Assembly: GCA_016183945.1 (NCBI GenBank)
Contig: JACPDP010000011.1
Coordinates: forward strand, 1 to 41,498
Length of the DNA: 41,498 nt
Reading direction: 5' to 3'
DNA from: Magnetospirillum sp.
Lineage (GTDB): Bacteria > Pseudomonadota > Alphaproteobacteria > Rhodospirillales > Magnetospirillaceae
The notes beneath the pieces were generated by a model that saw only the letters and a list, made by a program, of their open reading frames with translations, was not told the DNA's origin and searched no databases. Of the stretch, positions 15,005 to 23,727 are shown in pieces. The position numbers and the translations under genes are program-made. Every line of letters starts with the position of its first letter. Position 1 is the first letter of the stretch.

Positions 15005-17077
15005 CTAGGTTTTGGGCCAGGTAAAGCGGACGACGGCGCCCGAAGTGGTCGTCGCATCGGCCCAGATGCGGCCGCCATGGCGTTCCACGATCTTGCGGCA
15101 GATGGCCAGGCCGACGCCGGTGCCCTCGTATTCATCGCGGGCGTGCAGACGCTGGAAGATGCCGAAGATGCGCTCGGAATGTTCGGGTGGAATGCCGATG
15201 CCGTTGTCGGCGAGGGCGAACCACCACTCCTGTCCCACCGCCTCGCAGCTGAATTCGACCATGGGCAAGGCGTCGGGATGACGGTATTTGAGGGCGTTGC
15301 CCAGCAGGTTCTGGAACAGTCTCGCCATCTCGGAGCGATCACCCATTACCACCGGCAGCGTCGCCGGCACCACCAGCGAGGCATTGGCCTCATCGATTTC
15401 CACCTGTAGGTCGGCGATGGCGCCGCACAGTTCCCCGGCGACGTCCACCGGCCCGTCCTTGGCGGTGCGCCCGACGCGGGAATAGGCCAGCAGATCGGTG
15501 ATGAGGCGATCCATGCGGCGGACGCCGTCGCGGGCAAAGGTGACGAACTCGCGGGTCTCCCCGGTCAGATGCGGCGCCAGGTCCTCCTCCAGCAGGGCGA
15601 CATAGCTGCCCACCGCCCGCAGTGGCTGGCGCAAGTCGTGCGAACAGACATAGGCGAATTCCTCAAGCTCCTCGTTGGAGCGGCGCAACTCGCGCACCAG
15701 CGCGTCGAGCCGATCCTCAAGCTGCTTGCGCTCGGTGATGTCCTGGATGGCGCCGTTGAGCCGAAGCGGCTTGCCCTCCGCGTTCAGCACCACTTCTCCC
15801 CGGCCGTGCACCACGCGCACTTCGCCGTCGGGGCGAATGACCCGGAAATCCTCTATGATGGTGCGGCCGTCGCTCGCCGCCAATTCCAGCGCGGCCAGCA
15901 CGCGGGGGCGGTCGGCGGGATGGACCCGGTCGAGAAGGACCTCGGTCGAGGGGACGCAGTCGCCCGGCTCCAGCCCAAGGACGGCATGGAACTCGTCGGA
16001 CCACTGATGGCTGTTGCCGGGAAATTCCCAGATGGTGCTGCCGACATGGGCCAGGCGCTCGGCGTTGGACAGCAGTGTCTGGCTGCGCCGCTCGATGTCG
16101 CGAAAGGCCTGATTCAGGCGTTCGATGATTGCGGCGAAGGCGCGGCCCAGCGTGGCGATCTCTTCGGTTTCGCCGCTGGCGAAGGTGGCGGGGGCGCCCT
16201 CGCCGGGGCAATAGGACGCCGCCGACGCCGCCAGCCGCGACAAGGGGCCGGTCAGCCGGTGCCCAATCACCGTGGCCAGCACCACCACGGTCACCGCACC
16301 CAGGCTGGCGATGACCAGGAATGTGGTGGCCAGGCGGCCGAGCGGGGCGGCCAGAAGCTCGTCGGGCGCCGTGGCACGCAGGGTAAACTGATGGACGTCG
16401 AGCAGAGCCGGCACGCGCATCGGGACGAGGGCCTCGATGCGCTCCACGGCGTCCTTGGGCGCATTGCTTCCCAGCACGATTTCCTGCTCGCGTTCGTCCT
16501 GGCGGAACACCAGGGCGGACGCCGCCACCGCCGCCGACGGCGACCACAGCCGGCGGGCGAGATCGGCAAGACGCATGCGGCAGACCAGCGCCGCGGTCGG
16601 TGAGCCCGAGCCGGTGGCGATGACCGGCAGGGCCACCACCAGTTCGGCGCCGCCGACGACATCGACGATCCGCGAGACCGGCCGCCCGGCGGCGAGCGCC
16701 GCCACCGCCACGGAATCCCCACTGCCCACCTGGCTGCGTGGGCCGCTGAGGTGGATGCCGCCCGCGTCGGTCAAGGCGATGGACACCCCGACGCCGTGGA
16801 CGTCGAGGAATTCCGGCGGCAGCGGGGCTGCCCCCCGTGTCAGCGCCCAACTCTCCGACAGCTTGCCAACGGCGATCACCATGTCGTCGAGCACGTCGGC
16901 CAGCTTGTGCGCCCGCAGCCTGGCTTCGCCCTCCACCTGGGTGCGGGCATGGTCGCGCAACTGGGCCGACATGGCGACGAAAGCCGCGCCGCCGACCAGC
17001 AGCAGGACGGACAACGCCAACGCCGAGGCGCCCACCGCCACCATGTAGGACAGCTTGCCGCGGACGTCCTTGATCAC
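15005..17077 (-). CDS. Membrane PAS sensor histidine kinase
   Basis: 690 residues from GTG 17077. TM1 (about 11-36, MVAVGASALALSVLLLVGGA) and TM2 (about 255-285, TTFLVIASLGAVTVVVLATV) enclose an extracytoplasmic sensor of about 215 residues; then HAMP, a PAS/PAC region (GSTIWEFPG...DITERKQLE), HisKA with His480 in SHDLRQPLRAVGSY, and HATPase (N box LLGNALKY, DNGIGI, GTGVGLAI). The EEFAYVCSHDLRQPLR box is that of phytochrome-type kinases, which pair with Rcp1-like regulators such as the next gene. The long open frame upstream of 17077 is antisense to the Nudix gene and was not used; a GAAGG close to the GTG is a modest ribosome site. Confidence 0.88.
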   Translation of the reverse strand: MIKDVRGKLSYMVAVGASALALSVLLLVGGAAFVAMSAQLRDHARTQVEGEARLRAHKLADVLDDMVIAVGKLSESWALTRGAAPLPPEFLDVHGVGVSIALTDAGGIHLSGPRSQVGSGDSVAVAALAAGRPVSRIVDVVGGAELVVALPVIATGSGSPTAALVCRMRLADLARRLWSPSAAVAASALVFRQDEREQEIVLGSNAPKDAVERIEALVPMRVPALLDVHQFTLRATAPDELLAAPLGRLATTFLVIASLGAVTVVVLATVIGHRLTGPLSRLAASAASYCPGEGAPATFASGETEEIATLGRAFAAIIERLNQAFRDIERRSQTLLSNAERLAHVGSTIWEFPGNSHQWSDEFHAVLGLEPGDCVPSTEVLLDRVHPADRPRVLAALELAASDGRTIIEDFRVIRPDGEVRVVHGRGEVVLNAEGKPLRLNGAIQDITERKQLEDRLDALVRELRRSNEELEEFAYVCSHDLRQPLRAVGSYVALLEEDLAPHLTGETREFVTFARDGVRRMDRLITDLLAYSRVGRTAKDGPVDVAGELCGAIADLQVEIDEANASLVVPATLPVVMGDRSEMARLFQNLLGNALKYRHPDALPMVEFSCEAVGQEWWFALADNGIGIPPEHSERIFGIFQRLHARDEYEGTGVGLAICRKIVERHGGRIWADATTTSGAVVRFTWPKT

Positions 17078-17230
17078 CGGCCTTCGCCCCCACTCCCAAC
17101 GTCGGGCCAACCATAGGGGCGGCCAGCGGACGGCACAAGCCCGTGGCACCGTGTCGGGCGCCGCGGTACGGTGGGCTCGGCGGGGTGAGAGCGGGCAGGT
17201 GCTCGCGCGAGGGCTATGATATGAGGAGCC

Positions 17231-17653
17231 ATGACGAGGGAATATCCCGGGCGCCCGCTTCCCGCCGTGCTGGCCATCGTGCCGCGCGACGGCCGCGTGT
17301 TGCTGGTGCAACGCGGCCGTGACCCCGACCGCGGCAAATGGGGCTTTCCCGGCGGGCTGATCGAGCCGGGCGAGACCGTGCCGGTGGCGGCGCTGCGCGA
17401 GCTGGCCGAGGAAACCGGGGTGGTGGCGGTGGCCGGCCCGGTGGTGGAGGTCATCGACGTGGTCACTCCCGACGCCGAGGGCCGGGCACGCTATCACTTC
17501 CGGCTCACTGCGGTGCTATGCCGGTGGGTATCGGGGGACGGCGCCGCCGGCGACGACGCCGCGGCGCTGGGCTGGTTCACCCCCGGCGAAATCGCCGGCT
17601 TGCCGTGCAGCCGCAACGTCGAACGGCTGGCGCGGGCGGTGCTGAGCCGCTGA
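17231..17653 (+). CDS. Nudix hydrolase
   Basis: 140 residues with a complete Nudix box, G-x5-E-x7-REUxEExGU, from GLIEPGETVPVAALRELAEE at about 40-60. The FPGG preceding it and the general layout are those of ADP-ribose/NADH pyrophosphatase or MutT-like enzymes hydrolysing nucleoside diphosphate derivatives. The substrate cannot be set from sequence. GAGG lies about 7 bases before the ATG. It is divergent from the membrane kinase, with about 150 bases between. Confidence 0.92.
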   Translation: MTREYPGRPLPAVLAIVPRDGRVLLVQRGRDPDRGKWGFPGGLIEPGETVPVAALRELAEETGVVAVAGPVVEVIDVVTPDAEGRARYHFRLTAVLCRWVSGDGAAGDDAAALGWFTPGEIAGLPCSRNVERLARAVLSR

Positions 17654-17762
17654 AGCGGCGCGGCCTGTATCTTATTGTCCCTCGCCGGGCGCGCGCCTCC
17701 GCGAGCTTGGCCGCCACCGCAATGGCGGCTGACGTCCCGGAGCGCGCGCGCCTCGCCCGCAC

Positions 17763-18023
17763 TCAACGGCTGTCGACGAACTCCGCCACCACATGATCCG
17801 GCTGGCCGGACAGCCTCAGCACGGTGGCCAGGGCGGCGCGGCGGGCGGCCAGCGGCAGACGCAACGGCTGGGCGGCGTCGGGATCGAAGAACAGCGGTTC
17901 GCCACGCCGGGGCGGACGGCCGAACTTGCGTTCGAATTCCAGCCGTCGTGCCTCCAGCACCCCCAGCAATTCGAGGGACAGGGGCACGGCGCTACGCCGC
18001 CCGCCAACCGGCTTGGCCTTCAT
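17763..18023 (-). CDS. Small hypothetical protein
   Basis: 86 residues, very basic (many Arg), with the central stretch EARRLEFERKFGRPPRRGEP followed by LFFDPDAAQP. No family is recognised. The ribosome site is excellent (GGAGGAGG, 6 bases before ATG 18023), which argues for a real gene. It is isolated between the Nudix and helicase genes. A cytoplasmic helical protein is likely; nothing more can be said. Confidence 0.65.
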   Translation of the reverse strand: MKAKPVGGRRSAVPLSLELLGVLEARRLEFERKFGRPPRRGEPLFFDPDAAQPLRLPLAARRAALATVLRLSGQPDHVVAEFVDSR

Positions 18024-18121
18024 GATCCGCCTCCTCCCGTTGATTTTTCGCTGATCTTAGCGGACGGGACGGGCGCGGTTTAGATGGCCCTACGTCAATC
18101 GGGGCTATGCCGGAAGGAAGG

Positions 18122-18143
18122 CCTCTCCCCGCGAGGGGAGAGG
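18122..18143. terminator. Hairpin downstream of the helicase gene
   Basis: A 9-bp perfect stem (18122-18130 with 18135-18143, loop GCGA) starts 15 bases past the rhlE stop on the minus strand. No T-run follows. It is a related but shorter CTCTCCCC variant of the recurrent palindromes. Confidence 0.5.
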
Positions 18144-18158
18144 GCATTCACGAGCATG

Positions 18159-19520
18159 CTAGCCCCGCGCCGCGCGGTTGCCGCCGTTGGGAAGGCCGGC
18201 GAAGCCGCCCTTCTGTTGGCTGCTGCCCTGACGGGCCGGGCGCGGTGCCGGATGGGCATGCGCCGGGCGGGCCTGTTCGGTGTGGCGGTGGCTGGCGGGC
18301 TTGCCGGCCTGGGTGATGGCCGGGCGCTGCTGGCCGCGCTGCGGCGGCTTGGCGCTGCCGCCGGTGCGCCGGGCGATGTGGGGGGCGTGGAAGCGATGAT
18401 CCTCGTCCACCGGCACCGTCTGGCGGATGACCTTTTCGATCTGGCGCAGGTAGGCGACCTCGTCGCCGTCGCACAACGACACGGCGATGCCCGAGGCGCC
18501 GGCCCGCGCGGTGCGGCCGATGCGGTGGACATAGCTTTCCGGCTCGTTGGGCAGCTCGAAATTGATGACGTGGGTGATGCCGTCGACGTCGATGCCGCGA
18601 GCGGCGATGTCGGTGGCCACCAGTGCCTTGATGGTGCCGTCCTTGAACGAGGCCAGCGCCTTCTGGCGGGCGTTCTGCGACTTGTTGCCGTGGATGGCGT
18701 CGGCGGCGACGCCGGCCTTTCCCAACTGCTCGGCGACACGGTTGGCGCCGTGCTTGGTGCGGGTGAAGATCAGGGCGCGTTCGACCGAGGCGTGGGCCAG
18801 CAGTTCGGTCAGCAGGATGCGCTTGTTGTCGCGCTCGACGAACATCACCCGCTGCTCGACCTTCTCGGCCGTCGAGGACACCGGAGCGACCTCGACGCGG
18901 ATGGGGTTGTGCAGCACGCTGTTGGCCAGGCCGACGATGGCCTCGGGCATGGTGGCCGAGAACAGCACCGTCTGACGGATCGACGGGACCGCGGCGACGA
19001 TCTTCCGGATGGGCATGATGAAGCCCATGTCGAGCATGCGGTCGGCCTCGTCCAGCACCAGCGCCTCGACCGAGTCCAGGCGCACGGCGCCCTGGCTCAT
19101 CAGGTCGAGCAGGCGCCCGGGAGTGGCCACCAGCACATCGACGCCGCCGGCCATGGTCTTGATCTGCGGCACCATGCCGACGCCGCCGAAGATCAGGCAA
19201 TGACGGAAGCGGGGATAGTTCTTGCCATAGACGCGGAAGGACTCACCCACCTGCACCGCCAACTCGCGGGTGGGGGTGAGAATCAGGATGCGGGTGCTCT
19301 TGGGCTTGGCGCGTTTGTCGGCCTCGGCCAGACGCTGCAGCAGCGGCAGGGCGAAGGCGGCGGTCTTGCCGGTCCCCGTCTGGGCCAGTCCCAGCACATC
19401 CTTGCCAGCCAGCAGAAGCGGGATCGACTGGGCCTGGATCGGGGTGGGAACGGTATAGCCCTCGGCGCCGAGCGCACGCAGAAGCGGTTCGGCGAGGCCG
19501 AGGTCGGTAAACTGAGTCAT
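18159..19520 (-). CDS. rhlE: DEAD-box ATP-dependent RNA helicase (RhlE family)
   Basis: 453 residues. All helicase motifs are present: Q motif (TPIQAQSIP), Walker A AQTGTGKT at 46-53, PTRELA, TPGR, DEAD, SAT, then [18 protein letters not shown] and [10 protein letters not shown]. After about residue 375 comes a basic, Gln/Pro/His-rich low-complexity tail, typical of RhlE and useful for RNA binding. It unwinds RNA duplexes in ribosome assembly or mRNA decay, and is often cold-induced. The start is ATG 19520 (MTQFTDLGL) with AAGAGA upstream; the frame is open further but the added sequence is not conserved-looking. Confidence 0.95.
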   Translation of the reverse strand: MTQFTDLGLAEPLLRALGAEGYTVPTPIQAQSIPLLLAGKDVLGLAQTGTGKTAAFALPLLQRLAEADKRAKPKSTRILILTPTRELAVQVGESFRVYGKNYPRFRHCLIFGGVGMVPQIKTMAGGVDVLVATPGRLLDLMSQGAVRLDSVEALVLDEADRMLDMGFIMPIRKIVAAVPSIRQTVLFSATMPEAIVGLANSVLHNPIRVEVAPVSSTAEKVEQRVMFVERDNKRILLTELLAHASVERALIFTRTKHGANRVAEQLGKAGVAADAIHGNKSQNARQKALASFKDGTIKALVATDIAARGIDVDGITHVINFELPNEPESYVHRIGRTARAGASGIAVSLCDGDEVAYLRQIEKVIRQTVPVDEDHRFHAPHIARRTGGSAKPPQRGQQRPAITQAGKPASHRHTEQARPAHAHPAPRPARQGSSQQKGGFAGLPNGGNRAARG

Positions 19521-19842
19521 TGGGTCTCTTTCGTCATGAATCGTCATGGGCCGCTGCCCCGGGATCAGGGCGCGGCGGTGTCCGGGTGCCCTACCGGGCG
19601 CGCAGGCCGCAGGGCGTGGGTTCGGAGGAATGAGGTCCCGGACGGGGGCGAATGACGCCTTGCGCGCTGTCCTGGGACGGCCGGGCGCGAATCGCCCGAG
19701 CGCCGGCACCCTGCGCGTTCGCGGGTGCGAAGTCAAGTTAATGCTGGAACATCCACTTGCGGCGCCTCTTCCCCTAATCGGCATTTCGGTACTACAATGC
19801 CTCTAGAGGCGAGACGCGTCGCCCGAACGAGGGAGGATTTGG
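19521..19842. other. Divergent control region between rhlE and the binding-protein gene
   Basis: A 322-base non-coding stretch. On the minus strand a TTGACT (19736-19731) could be a -35 box and would give rhlE a long leader of about 190 bases, including GCACCC...GGGTGC (19706-19728). On the plus strand TACAAT near 19793-19798 is a possible -10 box for the binding-protein gene, without a clear -35. Long leaders are common for cold-regulated helicase genes; here that is only an inference. Confidence 0.35.
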
Positions 19843-20988
19843 ATGGTCTGGAAGCAAGCGGCTGGGGCTGCCCTGGCGGTGGTGATCGGGTTGGGGGCGA
19901 CGGCGGCGCGCGCCGCCGAGGACATCAAGGTCGGCGCCTTTCTATCGGTGACGGGTGTGATGTCGCTGATGGGCGATCCCGAAAAGAAGACGCTCGATCT
20001 GCTGGTCGAAAAGATCAATGCCGAGGGCGGCGTGCTCGGGCGTAAGGTCAAGCTCATCGTCTACGACGACGGCTCCGAGCCCGAGAAGTCCACCTCCTTC
20101 GTCAAGCGCCTGATCGAAAACGACCGGGTGGACATCATCATCGGCGGCTCCGGCACGCCGCAGAGCATGTCGGTGCTGTCGCTGATCGAGCGCTCCGAAA
20201 TGCCCTACGTCTCCATGGGCGGCGGCATCGGCATCGTCGATCCGGTGCGCAAATGGGTATTCAAGGTGCCGCCGACCGACCGCATGGCCGCCGAAAAGGT
20301 GCTGGGCGAGATGAAGAAGCGCGGCTTCACCAAGATCGCGCTGCTCTCCGAGAATGTCGGCTTCGGCAAGTCCGGCCATGATCAGACGGTGCTGCTGGCA
20401 CCAAAACTGGGCATCGAGATCGCCGTCGACGAGGTCTACAGCCCCAAGGACCCCGACGTCACGCCGCAGCTGACCAAGATCCGCGCCGCCGGCGTGCAGG
20501 CGCTGTTCATCTTCGGCACCGGCAACGGCCCGGCGGTGGTCACCCGCAACATCCGCCAGCTCGGCCTCACCATGCCGGCCTACCAGTCGCACGGCGTCGC
20601 CTCGAAAGACTTCCTGCGTCTGGTGGGCAATTCCGCCGACGGCATGCGCCTGCCGGCCGGTGCCCTGGCGGCGCCGGAGCAGTTGAAGGACGGCGACCCC
20701 CAGAAGCCGCTGGTCGCCGGCTTCAAGAAGGCCTACGAGGAGCGCTACAAGACCGACGTCAACACCCTGGCCGGCCACGGCTACGACGCCCTGATGATTG
20801 CCCTGGAAGGCATCAAGCGGGCCGGCGGCACCGACCGGGCCAAGGTGCGCGACGCCATCGAGAGTATCCAGGGCCATATCGGCACCGCGGGCGTCGTCAA
20901 CATGTCGCCCACCGACCACATGGGACTGGGCCTCGACGCCTTCCACATGATGGAAATCAAGAACGGCGACTGGCTGATGGTCGACTGA
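19843..20988 (+). CDS. ABC transporter periplasmic substrate-binding protein (LivK/Peripla_BP_6)
   Basis: 381 residues with a Sec signal peptide (MVWKQAAGAALAVVIGLGAT, cleavage after ARA near residue 24) and a type I periplasmic binding fold of the branched-chain amino acid/aromatic acid group (IKVGAFLSVTGVMSLMGDPE, GGSGTPQS, GHGYDALMIAL). The ribosome site AGGGAGG lies 7 bases before the ATG. No permease or ATPase genes follow; instead a benzoate-CoA-ligase-family gene starts 2 bases after the stop. Members beside aromatic CoA ligases usually bind aromatic acids, so benzoate or a related acid is a reasonable guess. The absence of the other transporter parts means it must share components encoded elsewhere. 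Confidence 0.9.
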   Translation: MVWKQAAGAALAVVIGLGATAARAAEDIKVGAFLSVTGVMSLMGDPEKKTLDLLVEKINAEGGVLGRKVKLIVYDDGSEPEKSTSFVKRLIENDRVDIIIGGSGTPQSMSVLSLIERSEMPYVSMGGGIGIVDPVRKWVFKVPPTDRMAAEKVLGEMKKRGFTKIALLSENVGFGKSGHDQTVLLAPKLGIEIAVDEVYSPKDPDVTPQLTKIRAAGVQALFIFGTGNGPAVVTRNIRQLGLTMPAYQSHGVASKDFLRLVGNSADGMRLPAGALAAPEQLKDGDPQKPLVAGFKKAYEERYKTDVNTLAGHGYDALMIALEGIKRAGGTDRAKVRDAIESIQGHIGTAGVVNMSPTDHMGLGLDAFHMMEIKNGDWLMVD

Positions 20989-20990
20989 CC

Positions 20991-22478
20991 ATGAACGGCG
21001 CCGACGACATCCTTCGGCCCTCCCTGGCGGCCGGGCGGGGCGATTGCCCCGCCCTGGTCTGCGACGGGCGGGTGCTGTCCTTCGCCGAGTTGGACCGGCT
21101 GGCCAACCGGTTCGGCAACGCCTTCCTGGCCGCCGGTGTCGCGCGGCAGCAGCCGGTGCTGTTCCTGCTCGACGACGGCCCCGAGCTGGTGGCCGCCTAT
21201 CTGGGAGCCATGCGGGCCGGGCTGGTCAGCGTCGCCCTCAACACCCGCCTGGCCGCCAAGGATATTGCCCACGCCTTGAACGACAGCGGCGCCACCCTGC
21301 TGCTGGCCGAGCCGGCGCTGCTGGGGGTGGTGGCCGAGGCCGGAGTGCCCATCACGGTGGTGGCGGCCGACCGCCTCGACGTGTTCCTCGGCAACGCCTC
21401 GGACGAACTGACCGCGGCCGAGATGGACCCCGAGGACACCGCCCTGTGGATGTACACCTCGGGCACCACCGGCCAGCCCAAGGCCGCGGTGCATGTCCAT
21501 GGCTCCCTGGCGCTGGGGGAGCGGCATGTGCGCGAAAATCTCGGCATCGAGCCGGGCGACCGCATATTCTCCACCTCGAAACTGTTCTTCGCCTATCCGC
21601 TGGGGCATTGCCTGATCGGGGGATTGCGGGCCGGAGCCACCCTGGTGCTGCACCGTGGCTGGCCCGACGCCGCGGCCGCCGCCGGGGTCATCGAGCGCGA
21701 GCGGCCCGCCGTGGTGCTGTCGGTGCCGTCGCTCTATCGGCTGATGCTGAACGCCCCCTTGGGAGACGGGTTCCGTGGCGTGCGCTGCTACGTCTCGGCC
21801 GGCGAGCGGCTGCCCGAGGAGTTGTGCCGGCGCTGGATGGCAGAGACCGGCCGCCCGCTCTACGAGGGCATCGGCGCCACCGAGGCGCTGTTCCTGTTCG
21901 TCGCCAACACGCCGGCCGCCATGCGGCCCGGTGCCTGCGGCCGGCCGCTGCCCTGGGCCGAGGCCCGCCTGCTGGCTCCGGACGGCTCCGAGGTTGCCAC
22001 CCCCGACACGGCCGGCGACCTGTGGGTACGCATGCCCTCGCTGTTCCGCCGCTATCACAACCGCCCCGACGTCACCGCCAGCGTTCTGGTGGACGGCTGG
22101 TGGAAAAGCGGCGACGTCTTCACCGTCGATGCCGAGGGCTGGTGGCGGCCGCAGGGGCGCTCCGACGACATGATCAAGGTCTCCGGCCAATGGGTCAGCC
22201 CGGCCGAGGTGGAGGAGGCGGCGCTGGCGGTGCCGGGCGTCGCCGACGTCGCCGCGGTGGGCCAGCCCAACATCGACGGACTGGTCCGCCTGATGCTCTA
22301 TGCCGTGGCCGAGCCGGGCCAGAGCGAGACAGTGCTGGAGGCGCGCGTGGTCGAGGCCCTGAGGGCCAAGCTCGCCATCTACAAGTGCCCGCGCACCGTG
22401 CGCTTCCTCGAGGCCATCCCCCGCACCGCCACCGGCAAGGTCCAGCGTTTCAAGCTGCGGCAAGGCATCGGCGGTTGA
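20991..22478 (+). CDS. Benzoate-CoA ligase family protein (AMP-forming)
   Basis: 495 residues, an ANL-superfamily adenylating enzyme. The P-loop-like A3 motif YTSGTTGQPKAAVH is near 155-168. The block FSTSKLFFAYPLGH is the hallmark of the benzoate-CoA ligase branch (BadA/BclA). A5 (YEGIGATE), A8 (GRSDDMIKVSGQWVSP) and the catalytic Lys region PRTATGKVQRFKLR are present. It activates an aromatic or related carboxylate with ATP and CoA in the cytoplasm. At 495 residues it is somewhat shorter than typical BadA (about 520). It is coupled to the binding-protein gene (2-base gap, no separate strong ribosome site) and ends at a strong terminator. The exact acid is not known. Confidence 0.88.
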   Translation: MNGADDILRPSLAAGRGDCPALVCDGRVLSFAELDRLANRFGNAFLAAGVARQQPVLFLLDDGPELVAAYLGAMRAGLVSVALNTRLAAKDIAHALNDSGATLLLAEPALLGVVAEAGVPITVVAADRLDVFLGNASDELTAAEMDPEDTALWMYTSGTTGQPKAAVHVHGSLALGERHVRENLGIEPGDRIFSTSKLFFAYPLGHCLIGGLRAGATLVLHRGWPDAAAAAGVIERERPAVVLSVPSLYRLMLNAPLGDGFRGVRCYVSAGERLPEELCRRWMAETGRPLYEGIGATEALFLFVANTPAAMRPGACGRPLPWAEARLLAPDGSEVATPDTAGDLWVRMPSLFRRYHNRPDVTASVLVDGWWKSGDVFTVDAEGWWRPQGRSDDMIKVSGQWVSPAEVEEAALAVPGVADVAAVGQPNIDGLVRLMLYAVAEPGQSETVLEARVVEALRAKLAIYKCPRTVRFLEAIPRTATGKVQRFKLRQGIGG

Positions 22479-22480
22479 AG

Positions 22481-22537
22481 GCGGGCGGGACGCCCGCGCT
22501 CCAAGTCGCCCGGAGCGCGGGCGTCCCGCCCGCTTTT
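22481..22537. terminator. Very strong hairpin terminator, probably bidirectional
   Basis: A 22-bp perfect inverted repeat (22481-22502 with 22512-22533, 9-base loop) starts 2 bases after the CoA-ligase stop and is followed by TTTT (22534-22537). The last T is already the first base of the stop codon of the convergent acyltransferase gene. Each arm also contains a shorter internal palindrome. It closes the ligase unit and may also stop transcription from the opposite gene. Confidence 0.85.
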
Positions 22538-23691
22538 CATATGCGCCGGAACGGCCCCGCCGATTCGGCCATTTCCGTGGCGACGGCCTGACACTCATGG
22601 ACAAGGAAGCGCTCCACCGCGCGGCGGAAGCCGGGGTCGGCGATCCAGTGGGCGCTCCAGGTCGGCACCGGCAGATAGCCGCGGCTGACCTTGTGCTCGC
22701 CCTGGGCGCCCGCTTCCACCACCGCCAGGCGGTTGGCGATGGCGAAGTCGATGGCGCGGTAGTAGCACGCCTCGAAATGCAGGAAGGGCAGTTCGTGCGG
22801 TGCCGCCCAGGTGCGGCCGTAGAGGGTGTCGCCCCCCAGCATGTTGAAGGCGGCCGCGACCGGCCGGCCGTCGGCCTCGGCCCAGACCAGCACCACCCGC
22901 TCGCCCAGGGCCGAGGCGGACAGCAGCTCGAAGAAATCGCGCCTGAGATAGGCCTCGCCCCATTTGCGCCCTACCGTGCGGCTGTAGAAGGCGTGGAAGA
23001 TGTCCCAGTGGCGGGAGGTGACCTCGGCGCCCACCAGCGTGGAGATGGTGAAGCCCTGCGCCGCCACCGCCTGACGCTCGTGGCGAATGGATTTGCGTTT
23101 GCGCGACGACAGTTGCGCCAGGAAGTCGTCGAAGCTGCCGTAGCCCTGGTTGCGCCAGTGGTACTGCCGCCCCATGCGGGTGAGGAAGCCGGCGCGGCCC
23201 AGCCGCTCGCACTCCGCTCCGGTGGGGAAGGTGACGTGCAGCGAGCTGACGCCCAGGCGCTCCGCCACGCCCACCATGCCGGCGGCGAGCAGGTCGGCCA
23301 GGGTCTCGGCATCCTCGCCGGGGCGCACCATCAGGCGGGGGCCGGTGACGGGCGTGAAGGGCACGGCGCTCTGAAGTTTGGGGTAGTAGGTGCCGCCGGC
23401 CCGCTGATAGGCCTCGGCCCAACCCCAGTCGAACACGTACTCGCCGTAAGAGTGCCCCTTGAGGTAGAGCGGCGAGGCGGCCACCACCTTGCCCGAAGCG
23501 TCGGCAACCACCAAATGGCGCGGCAGCCAGCCAGTGTCTGTGGTGGCCGAGCCGGATTGCTCCAGCGCGCTCAGGAAGGCGTGCGACACGAAGGGGTTGG
23601 CGTCGCCCGCGCAGGCATCCCATTGCCCTGCGGAAATCTCGTCGAGGCCGGAGAGGACGGCAAGGCTGTAACGGTGGTGGCCGCCGGACAT
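22537..23691 (-). CDS. FemAB-like GNAT acyltransferase (DUF482/peptidogalycan-type)
   Basis: 384 residues. Motifs include NPFVSHAFLSALEQSG at the N-terminus, SPLYLKGHSYGEYVFDWGWA, and YGRTWAAPHELPFLHFEACYYRAIDFAI followed by VEAGAQGEHKVSRGYLPV, all highly conserved in the PF04339 family. The family is often found near lipid or amino-sugar genes; the biochemical role is unknown, with a GNAT fold predicted. The start at ATG 23691 has AAGGA about 11 bases upstream. It is divergent from the DUF445 gene with only 36 bases between, so the two promoters must overlap or lie within the coding regions. Confidence 0.85.
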   Translation of the reverse strand: MSGGHHRYSLAVLSGLDEISAGQWDACAGDANPFVSHAFLSALEQSGSATTDTGWLPRHLVVADASGKVVAASPLYLKGHSYGEYVFDWGWAEAYQRAGGTYYPKLQSAVPFTPVTGPRLMVRPGEDAETLADLLAAGMVGVAERLGVSSLHVTFPTGAECERLGRAGFLTRMGRQYHWRNQGYGSFDDFLAQLSSRKRKSIRHERQAVAAQGFTISTLVGAEVTSRHWDIFHAFYSRTVGRKWGEAYLRRDFFELLSASALGERVVLVWAEADGRPVAAAFNMLGGDTLYGRTWAAPHELPFLHFEACYYRAIDFAIANRLAVVEAGAQGEHKVSRGYLPVPTWSAHWIADPGFRRAVERFLVHECQAVATEMAESAGPFRRI

Positions 23692-23727
23692 GTAGAATGG
23701 ATTCCTTCGAGGCTCCCTGAGGACAAC

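Noticed and set aside
17078..17497. N-terminal extension of the membrane PAS kinase
   Set aside because: The extension overlaps the Nudix gene on the opposite strand and has no conserved sequence; a GTG start just before TM1 fits better.
20991..22478. Calling the CoA ligase BadA/BclA outright
   Set aside because: The branch-defining block is present, but substrate choice within this family varies and the gene lacks the other benzoyl-CoA pathway genes nearby.
22597..23727. Plus-strand frame before the DUF445 start, and minus-strand extension of the acyltransferase
   Set aside because: Both are antisense shadows of each other's gene; ATG 23728 and ATG 23691 match the family N-termini.
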